Of a stretch of DNA of 64,000 nt, positions 58,177 through 64,000 are shown one piece after another; position 1 is the stretch's first letter, and every line of letters begins with the position of its first letter. The notes below the pieces were generated by a model, which was not told where the DNA came from, did no database searches, and worked only from the letters and a program-made list of their open reading frames with translations. The DNA is from Candidatus Woesearchaeota archaeon (GTDB taxonomy: Archaea > Nanobdellota > Nanobdellia > Woesearchaeales > GW2011-AR4): NCBI GenBank assembly GCA_016187465.1, contig JACPJQ010000003.1, forward strand, positions 1 through 64,000. Direction: 5' to 3'. Made by a program: the position numbers and the translations under genes.

Positions 58177-59376
58177 ATGGGAAGATTGGAAGAAATATTG
58201 AACAGCGGCAAGACAATATTCTTGAGCGGACCATATGGTACTGAAGTAATGAGAAGATTTGGACTTGATATAACAAAAAACCAGCAGGCACTGAGAAATG
58301 TCCCAACGAACTACCACCTCGGCGCTGATGGTTCTGCATTGCTTACACCTCAAGGACGAGAGTATCTCAGGCAGATAGCGCTTGACTACCTTGATAGTGT
58401 TCCTTCTGAGGAAACTATGGTTTTAGTCACTCCTTCGTTTAGACTTTCATATCCCAACTTACACGCAGCATCTTTAGAAAAGGCGTTTAATTCAGCACTT
58501 GCAGGAATGGGACTTGATCTTTGCTTGGATTCGATTAATGCGTGCAAAGATGCTTTGCAGCAGAGCAAAAGACATCATGAAAATACTTTTCTTTCTATGA
58601 CAATAGGCCCTCCTTTTGATTGTTATCGTGGCGAGGACACACCAATCGATGTTGATAACAGGTATTTGCCGCAAACCTTTGCCGCTGTGAGATTCGGGAA
58701 GGAAGTGGATTACATCATGTTTGAGACTGTACCTTCACTGAAGGGTGCACTAGGTGCTGCAAAGGCATTCAAAACAGCGCACGAATCATTAAACATATCT
58801 GAAAGAATAAAATATCGTCAAAAGGCCGAGACAGTTGAATATCTAGGAAACACATTGGATGTGTCTTTAAGAAACAAATTCAATACAGACTTGGTATGCC
58901 CTTCGTATGACATAAAGTCACATACTTTTTCGGCAATACATCCTTCTAAAGGTTATTTAATCTACTTTTGCGTTGATGAGGATGGCAACCTCACGGAAAA
59001 AGATGAGCATGATAAAATTGTTAAAATTCCATTTGAAGACGCGGTCTATCAGTTGTACGAAAAAATAGATAGGCAAAGGCTCTACAGCCCGATTGGGATA
59101 GGCATCAGTTGTAATTCACCCCAACTCACCGGAGAAGTCTTAGGTTCATTGTCATCTGGCACCGTCAAAAAAATTGTTGGTATTCATCCGAACGCCTCTT
59201 CAGAAAGAAATCCAAAGAAGTATGGTGAACTCAAAAAGCTACAAGCAATTCCTGCGGGAGAATACGTTAAGTTGGTTAGTGCAATAACTCGAGGCTTCAA
59301 CATAAACATAGTGGGGGGTTGTTGCGCAACTAATCAGTATACCTTAAAAAAATTAGTACACACTCTTAAAAGTTAG
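58177..59376 (+). CDS. Homocysteine S-methyltransferase-like protein
   Basis: 399 residues, ATG at 58177. A zinc-type methyltransferase barrel: LSGPYGTEVMRRFG at the N-terminus, GISCNSP (first zinc cysteine) and VGGCCATN (the paired cysteines) near the C-terminus. The family moves a methyl group from S-methylmethionine, betaine or similar to homocysteine. About 60 to 70 residues around 220-290 (YLGNTLDVSLRNKFNT, SYDIKSHTFSAIHPSK) look like an insertion into the barrel. TATA at 58137-58148 and a palindrome just upstream suggest regulation. Confidence 0.82.
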   Translation: MGRLEEILNSGKTIFLSGPYGTEVMRRFGLDITKNQQALRNVPTNYHLGADGSALLTPQGREYLRQIALDYLDSVPSEETMVLVTPSFRLSYPNLHAASLEKAFNSALAGMGLDLCLDSINACKDALQQSKRHHENTFLSMTIGPPFDCYRGEDTPIDVDNRYLPQTFAAVRFGKEVDYIMFETVPSLKGALGAAKAFKTAHESLNISERIKYRQKAETVEYLGNTLDVSLRNKFNTDLVCPSYDIKSHTFSAIHPSKGYLIYFCVDEDGNLTEKDEHDKIVKIPFEDAVYQLYEKIDRQRLYSPIGIGISCNSPQLTGEVLGSLSSGTVKKIVGIHPNASSERNPKKYGELKKLQAIPAGEYVKLVSAITRGFNINIVGGCCATNQYTLKKLVHTLKS

Positions 59377-59423
59377 TGACTTTTTTGACAAAGCTTTTAA
59401 ATTAGTGTAGGTTCTATTCCTTT

Positions 59424-59927
59424 ATGAAACGCGCTCTTTTCATCGGCAGGTTCCAGCCTTTTCATAATGCGCATCTTGTTGATATAAAAAAAGTCCTGAA
59501 AGAGGCTGATGAAGTTGCAATAGCCATCGGAAGCTCCCGGGAAAAAAACACTTTGGAAAATCCTTTTTCCTATAATGAGAGAAAACAGATGATAGTTAAT
59601 GCTTTAAAAAAGAACAAGATAAAGAACTACAAGATATATCCCGTGCCTGACTTGTACAATGACAAAAAATGGGTTGAGTATATCAAAAAACACCTGCCAA
59701 GATATGATTTTGTATATTCCGGCAACCCATGGACATTAAGGTGCTTCAAGAAATTTGATTCCAAAGTGAAAAAAATCAAATTGATAAGGGGGATAAGCAG
59801 CACGATAATAAGAAACAGGATTGTCAGCGGCCAAGATTGGCAAGAGCTGGTTCCAAAGGAGATTGAAAGCTACATCAAGAAAATTAATGGCGTAAAAAGG
59901 ATAAAAAAGATTTACTCTAGGCTGTAG
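59424..59927 (+). CDS. nadM: Nicotinamide-nucleotide adenylyltransferase (NadM-like)
   Basis: 167 residues, ATG at 59424. Makes NAD from NMN and ATP. IGRFQPFHNAH has the HxxH/HxGH-type site (H14, H17) and GISSTIIRNRI the second ATP-binding motif. Length and motifs fit archaeal NadM. The gene is 47 bases after the methyltransferase-like gene. Confidence 0.92.
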   Translation: MKRALFIGRFQPFHNAHLVDIKKVLKEADEVAIAIGSSREKNTLENPFSYNERKQMIVNALKKNKIKNYKIYPVPDLYNDKKWVEYIKKHLPRYDFVYSGNPWTLRCFKKFDSKVKKIKLIRGISSTIIRNRIVSGQDWQELVPKEIESYIKKINGVKRIKKIYSRL

Positions 59928-59975
59928 CAAGCAAATATCCCACGAATATGCTTTCCTGTTTCATAGCATTCAATC

Positions 59976-60335
59976 TTAATTAGTTTTTCTGATCATAAAT
60001 CCTTCTTTTGCAATTGGAACAATTTTCACTTTTTGGCCCTTTTTTATATGCAGATGCTCAGCCAATTCTACCGGTATTCCTACAATAAGGCTTTTGCCGC
60101 TTACTGCAACCTTTCTCTCAAAGCCAAATTCACGTTCTTTTAATTCTGAAGTGCGTGCTTCCATTTCGTGAGCCTGCTCTTCCGTAAAAAAAACATTATT
60201 GCATTTCTGGCATTTGTATGCTTTTACATTATGCAAAGTATAGCCTTCCTCGTAATCGTATTTTGGGATTACTCCAAGTTTCATTTTTACGTTGCATTTA
60301 GCACAAAATATACCCTCTTCCTCGTTCTCTACCAT
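59976..60335 (-). CDS. Antitoxin-like protein with zinc finger and AbrB domain
   Basis: 119 residues, ATG at 60335. Two CxxC knuckles (FCAKCNVKMKLGVIP; YKCQKCNNVFFTEE) form an MqsA-like zinc finger, followed by an AbrB-type domain (KSLIVGIPVELAEHLHIKKG). Overlaps the upstream DUF4258 gene by seven bases, which is a toxin-antitoxin arrangement. It probably binds DNA through the AbrB part. Confidence 0.82.
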   Translation of the reverse strand: MVENEEEGIFCAKCNVKMKLGVIPKYDYEEGYTLHNVKAYKCQKCNNVFFTEEQAHEMEARTSELKEREFGFERKVAVSGKSLIVGIPVELAEHLHIKKGQKVKIVPIAKEGFMIRKTN

Positions 60336-60565
60336 TGTTTTTTCCTCCGTATAACATACGCAGTGATTACCCTTTCCTCGTCTTTACGCAGAGTGTAAAT
60401 AATTATAATAGTTTTATCCTTAAGTACAAGCTTCTTGCCGTATCTTGTCTCGCCCTTGATAACCTGTCTTATCTCAAGCTCGCCATGCTTCAGGCATTGT
60501 TGGACCTCTTCTTCACTGATTCCTGAGTGCAGCATTTCTTTATTAGCATGGTCAGATATAATCAT
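60329..60565 (-). CDS. DUF4258 toxin-like protein
   Basis: 78 residues, ATG at 60565. SDHANKEMLHSGISEEEVQQ and RYGKKLVLKDKTIIIIYTLR fit DUF4258, a family paired with MqsA/YgiT-like antitoxins and thought to be toxins of the RelE/ParE-like fold. Overlap with the next gene supports a two-gene module. No catalytic proof. Confidence 0.8.
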   Translation of the reverse strand: MIISDHANKEMLHSGISEEEVQQCLKHGELEIRQVIKGETRYGKKLVLKDKTIIIIYTLRKDEERVITAYVIRRKKQW

Positions 60566-60665
60566 TATTAATCACTTATTAAGTAAGTATTAATATATAT
60601 AAATCTTTTGGTTTAAATATCGAGAAAAAGAAAGAAATCGAAGAATATATTGAGAAAAATCTGGT

Positions 60666-61775
60666 TTAGCCAAACATTCCCTTCAAAAATCCTTTGTCCT
60701 TGCTTTCCTTCTCAAAATCTTCCAATAATTGCCTTTGTTTTTTGTTTAATTTTTCAGGAACAGTAACATGAACTTCAACGTGCTGGTCTCCAACATGATG
60801 GCTGTGCAAGTCAGGAATTCCCAAGCCTTTCATCCTGAAAACAGTATTGCTTTGGGTGCCTGCAGGAATTTTCAGGCTTGCTTTCCCTTTTAAAGTCGGA
60901 ACCTCAATCGAGCCTCCTATGGCGGCTATTGTGAAGAAAACAGGCATTTTCACATAAACATCATTGCCGTGCCTTTCAAATACTTTATGCGGTTTTACAC
61001 GAATCACGATGTATAAATCTCCGGTAGCTGTCCCATCTTCACCTGACCCGCCTTCCCCCTGAACTCTTAAGTTAGTCCCGTCAGTTGCCCCTGCAGGAAT
61101 CTTTATTTCTATATCCCTTGTTTTTCTGACAACTCCCTTGCCGCCGCATTCCGGGCATTCATTCTTTATGTATTTACCCTGGCCTCTGCATTTCCTGCAG
61201 GTTGTTGTTGTTGAAAACAGACCAAAAGGCGTTCTTTGCGTGCGAGTTGTCACACCTCTTCCACCACACTCAGGGCAATTTACAATATCTGACTTGCTCT
61301 CTGCCCCTGTTCCATTGCATTTCCCGCATTCCTCAAGCCTCTGCACGCTTATTGTTTTCGCTGCTCCAAAGGCGGCATCTTCCAGCTCAATCTCCAAATC
61401 ATACCTTAAATCCGAGCCGCGCTGCCTTCTCCTTGCTCTGCCTCCGCCTCCGCCAAAAAAATTCTCGAAAATCCTGTCAAAGTCAAATCCAAAACCCCCA
61501 ACGTCCGACATGAAATCAGAGAAGTCAAAGCCCCCAAACCCGCCGCCAAACTGCTCGGCAGTTGTTCCATGCTGATCATACTGGGCTTTCTTCTGCTCAT
61601 CCCCAAGCACGGCAGCAGCCTCGTTTATTTCCTTGAATTTCTCGGTTGCATCTGGACTTTTGTTCAGATCGGGGTGATACTGCTTGGCTAATCTTTTATA
61701 AGCCGCTTTGATTTCTTCCTTTGTGGCATTCTTGCCTACTCCCAATAGTTTATAATAATCTTTTTCTTTTGCCAT
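60666..61775 (-). CDS. dnaJ: Chaperone DnaJ
   Basis: 369 residues, ATG at 61775. J-domain with HPD at 34-36, Gly/Phe-rich region (about 75-118), four CxxCxGxG zinc repeats (CGKCNGTG, CPECGGRG, CRKCRGQG, CPECGGKG) and the C-terminal substrate domains. Co-chaperone of DnaK; no dnaK is in the window. It starts one base after the stop of the CxxC-rich gene upstream. Confidence 0.96.
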   Translation of the reverse strand: MAKEKDYYKLLGVGKNATKEEIKAAYKRLAKQYHPDLNKSPDATEKFKEINEAAAVLGDEQKKAQYDQHGTTAEQFGGGFGGFDFSDFMSDVGGFGFDFDRIFENFFGGGGGRARRRQRGSDLRYDLEIELEDAAFGAAKTISVQRLEECGKCNGTGAESKSDIVNCPECGGRGVTTRTQRTPFGLFSTTTTCRKCRGQGKYIKNECPECGGKGVVRKTRDIEIKIPAGATDGTNLRVQGEGGSGEDGTATGDLYIVIRVKPHKVFERHGNDVYVKMPVFFTIAAIGGSIEVPTLKGKASLKIPAGTQSNTVFRMKGLGIPDLHSHHVGDQHVEVHVTVPEKLNKKQRQLLEDFEKESKDKGFLKGMFG

Positions 61776-61776
61776 G

Positions 61777-62304
61777 CTATAAAATCTCGTAGTTCAAAAT
61801 TTTCTTCAATTTTTCCCTGTCAGGAACTAGCTCTTCCAGCGAAGCTCCCTGCATCAGTTTTCCGCCGCTTTTTAGGTATTGCGCATACTGCCTTAAACTT
61901 TCTGCATCGCTTGCATCAACAACATGGTTGATCATGAACCATACGCTTAGCTCTTCACCATAATCCTTGCATTGCATTGATGTTTTGCATTCCAAAGGCT
62001 TTACCTCATGAATTGTGCAGCCTTTTTCGTCGTCAAAAAACATGCATCTGCCATATGGCTTGTTGCTCTTTTTTATTAATTTCGGCCTCAATAATTTTTT
62101 ATTGAAAAGTTCAGCTTCCTCCAAAAAACCCTTTTTCAGCTCTTCTTCCGAAATGCCCAGAAATTTTGCAATATGCTTTGCATCATCTCCTGCAAGAGAG
62201 CCGGAGCCGTATTTGCAGCCATGGTTGCACGAATCGCATCTGCACGGCGCAGCTAATTTCAAGACCTCTTTTAATGGAGTGTTTTTGTGGATCAATTTAA
62301 TCAC
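61777..62304 (-). CDS. YkgJ-type cysteine-cluster protein
   Basis: 175 residues, apparently from GTG 62304. CRCDSCNHGCKYG, then GRCMFFDDEKGCTIHEVKP and LECKTSMQC, resembles the YkgJ (CxxCxxxCC) family of zinc or iron-sulfur proteins. Function unsettled in the family. Adjacent to DnaJ with one base between, so probably co-transcribed. It may bind a cluster supplied by the suf genes at 20 kb. Confidence 0.82.
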   Translation of the reverse strand: MIKLIHKNTPLKEVLKLAAPCRCDSCNHGCKYGSGSLAGDDAKHIAKFLGISEEELKKGFLEEAELFNKKLLRPKLIKKSNKPYGRCMFFDDEKGCTIHEVKPLECKTSMQCKDYGEELSVWFMINHVVDASDAESLRQYAQYLKSGGKLMQGASLEELVPDREKLKKILNYEIL

Positions 62305-62398
62305 AGATTTTTATTAAATCTTAAAACCACTCACTTCGTTCGCAGTATTTTGATTTTATTTTTTATTGAGTTGTTTATTGATTTTATTAAAAATTAAA

Positions 62399-62884
62399 TT
62401 ATAACTTTTCATTTCCCAATAACCCTTTCTCTATTTTTTTTGTGAATATTAATTCTTTGCTTAGGTTAACTTTATAATGTTTTTCTAGTGCTTTAAACCT
62501 TTTCTCCAAACTTACAATTTTATTGCCTTTTGCCCTTTTGTCGGCATAAAAAACAATTTTTTCCTCGAATGTGTTTGGCCGCCTATTTTTTTGCCCTAGT
62601 TTATATAAGCTGTGTTTTTTAATTACGTCGGCAACTTCAGGATAGCCCAGCTTTTTTAACAGCATTGTGCCTTTTACAACATGTCTCGGTTTGGCCTTTT
62701 CTATGTCATGAAGCAAAGCTGCCGCTACAACCAATCTTTTGTTTAACTTAACCCCTTTCCGTATAAGTTTGTCTGCAATATCCTCTGCAATTTTGCACAC
62801 TGTTTTAGTATGCTTGATTATCTTAAAGGGGGTTTTATTTTTATTTAAGAGCTTTAAGCATTCCTGTTTTGTGGGAATTGTCAT
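62399..62884 (-). CDS. HDIG-type metal-dependent phosphohydrolase
   Basis: 161 residues from the ATG at 62884 (ATG at 62893 adds three residues); the broken copy at the window edge aligns to this start. Motif order H in KHTKTVCKIAE, HD in ALLHDIEKAKP, then KHVVKG and KKHSLYKLG. The family hydrolyses nucleotides or phosphodiesters. No second domain. Its product is probably related to nucleotide turnover; substrate unknown. Lies 5-14 bases after the Fic gene, likely co-transcribed. Confidence 0.88.
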   Translation of the reverse strand: MTIPTKQECLKLLNKNKTPFKIIKHTKTVCKIAEDIADKLIRKGVKLNKRLVVAAALLHDIEKAKPRHVVKGTMLLKKLGYPEVADVIKKHSLYKLGQKNRRPNTFEEKIVFYADKRAKGNKIVSLEKRFKALEKHYKVNLSKELIFTKKIEKGLLGNEKL

Positions 62885-62898
62885 TTCATTCATAAATT

Positions 62899-63795
62899 TT
62901 AAGTTTTTTCTTGCGAATATCGGTAATTTGCCTTTAGGTATCTTTTCAAAAAATATCTGACAAAATATTTTGGCTTTTCGTTAAGTTGGCTGGTTTCAAG
63001 GCTTTTATAATATGCCATTCTGTCGCCAAACTTTGTATTAATCAGTGGGTAATCGTTCTTATTTAAGATATAATTTGCCAGAAGCCTGCTTATCCTGCCA
63101 TTCCCATCAGAAAATGGGTGTATTGAAACAAATTTCAGGTGTGCTAATGCGGCCAACTCCACAGGATTTAGCTTTTTCTCCTCTTTCTTATACCAGCCAA
63201 AGAACTCCTTTAGCAGTTTTGAAACATCTTCAGAATATGGAAAAACCGTCCTGCTTCCCGTGGCAATTATCTTATGCATTCTTATTTTGCCTGCAATGTA
63301 ATCCATTGTGCCTTTGAACATCATTAAATGCCATCTTTTAACAATTTCAAGGCTAAGCCGGCCTTTGAAGTTCAGCATTGAGTAAAATGCCTCTCTGTAG
63401 CCTTCTGCTTCCCTTACTTCCTTTATTGGCTTGTTTTTTGGAGTTATATTGTGCAGGAAAAGCCCCTTTGTGTCATTAAGCGACAGGCTGCTGCCTTCAA
63501 TTTTGCTTGAATCGTAAATAAAATACACAAGAAAATCCTCAATTAATTTTTCTTTTTCAGCCTTTGGAATCTTGCTCCGCTCTCTTTGATAACTGGATTT
63601 GATGCTTTTCAGCTTGCTTAATATTTTTAATTTCATGCATTCATATTCCAAATCATCTTTTATCTCATCTATGTTATAAGGAATTTTTTTGCCGATATAC
63701 CTGCTCAGCACTTTCACTTTTTTGCCTGCCTTAAAGCTGTGCTCAACATAGAAATACACTTGCTTTCCTATCTTCCGCCTCTTTATGGTTGCCAT
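62899..63795 (-). CDS. Fic-domain AMPylator-like protein
   Basis: 298 residues, ATG at 63795. Core motif HPFSDGNGRISR (about 221-232) has the catalytic histidine. An inhibitory motif SSKIEG (S96...E100-G101) precedes it, the class II type in which a glutamate blocks ATP. GTMDYIAGKIRMHK is the flap region. An N-terminal basic segment (KRRKIGKQVYFYVEHS) contains a short beta/DNA-binding-like part. Such proteins AMPylate a target; the antitoxin is built in. Confidence 0.93.
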   Translation of the reverse strand: MATIKRRKIGKQVYFYVEHSFKAGKKVKVLSRYIGKKIPYNIDEIKDDLEYECMKLKILSKLKSIKSSYQRERSKIPKAEKEKLIEDFLVYFIYDSSKIEGSSLSLNDTKGLFLHNITPKNKPIKEVREAEGYREAFYSMLNFKGRLSLEIVKRWHLMMFKGTMDYIAGKIRMHKIIATGSRTVFPYSEDVSKLLKEFFGWYKKEEKKLNPVELAALAHLKFVSIHPFSDGNGRISRLLANYILNKNDYPLINTKFGDRMAYYKSLETSQLNEKPKYFVRYFLKRYLKANYRYSQEKT

Positions 63796-63885
63796 AGTGT
63801 GTGATTATACCTACTTTTTTATAAATCTTTCTATTTTTCACAAAAAGTAGGGGTAAGATTTTATATTGAATTTTTTATGGCGTTA

Positions 63886-63957
63886 TTATGTCTGTTTTTT
63901 TAACTCCATATTCCTTTTCAATATTTTTAGGCACTCCTCTTTTGTGGGGGTTTTCAT
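63886..63957 (-). pseudogene. Truncated copy of the HDIG gene N-terminus
   Basis: A 23-codon frame from ATG 63957 reads KTPTKEECLKILKRN and stops at 63886, matching the start TIPTKQECLKLLNKN of the HDIG protein at 62884. The rest is lost. A duplicate cut off after about 15 residues, upstream of the Fic gene. Confidence 0.6.
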
Positions 63958-64000
63958 ATTACTTTATTGAATTGAGAAGATTAAAGAAATCTTCCGGATC

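Noticed and set aside
1-64000. CRISPR array, rRNA or insertion sequence
   Set aside because: No regularly spaced repeats, no rRNA-like sequence and no transposase or integrase frame were seen in the window.

Overview
The window looks like part of an AT-rich archaeal genome, most likely a DPANN lineage of the Woesearchaeota/Pacearchaeota type. What supports archaea directly is a family-B replicative DNA polymerase, a pyruvoyl-dependent arginine decarboxylase, RibL-type FAD synthetase, NadM-type adenylyltransferase, Dph6, an archaeal-type TtuA/TtuB/E1 sulfur-transfer set, a tRNA-Pro with a bulge-helix-bulge intron, and many TATA boxes about 26-27 bases before a start codon (leaderless transcripts). 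The lineage within archaea is inference from gene content and small orphan genes, not from a marker phylogeny.

Layout. 1-5893 (minus) is one open reading frame of at least 1964 codons that runs off the left edge: a giant secreted carbohydrate-active-looking protein with propeller, lectin-like, RIFT-barrel/helical, fibronectin III, dockerin and LamG regions. 6.1-9.9 kb holds a methyltransferase, a degenerate RelA/SpoT-like HD protein, a DUF483 protein and a nucleotidyltransferase. 9.9-13.4 kb encodes two related surface proteins. 13.5-16.7 kb holds small enzymes, a lipoprotein, zinc-ribbon and membrane proteins, and a Mn-type superoxide dismutase.

16.8-28.3 kb (all minus) is the most coherent block: a regulator, SufB carrying an intein, SufD, a caspase-like protease, SufS, SufU, an unknown gene, SufC, an HicB-like protein, an A-type Fe-S carrier, another HicB-like protein, a ubiquitin-like sulfur carrier, the tRNA thiolase TtuA and two unknown genes. 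This couples Fe-S cluster assembly to tRNA 2-thiolation, with the E1-like activator of the sulfur carrier just beyond at 28.9 kb. Single orphan genes are threaded between nearly every pair of conserved ones. A second caspase-like paralogue sits at 31.5 kb.

30-36.4 kb carries dCMP deaminase, a kinase, NrdR, a DUF1385 membrane protein, small repeat proteins, a THUMP protein and a VapBC pair. 37-46.4 kb carries IleRS, a phosphatase, DNA polymerase B, a transglutaminase-like protein and an AbrB/PIN pair. 46.6-50.8 kb carries a surface protein, an MNT/HEPN pair whose second gene seems frameshifted, and a membrane protein. 50.9-52.6 kb is bounded by an exact 21-base repeat of the 5' end of tRNA-Pro, and looks like a small insertion at that tRNA. 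53-64 kb carries polyamine, FAD, NAD and diphthamide biosynthesis, VKOR and DoxX redox membrane proteins, a palindrome-controlled pair of genes, DnaJ, toxin-antitoxin genes, an HD protein, Fic, and a broken copy of the HD gene at the right edge.

All calls come from reading the sequence and translations; no database search was run. Domain names below about 0.6 confidence are motif-level judgements.
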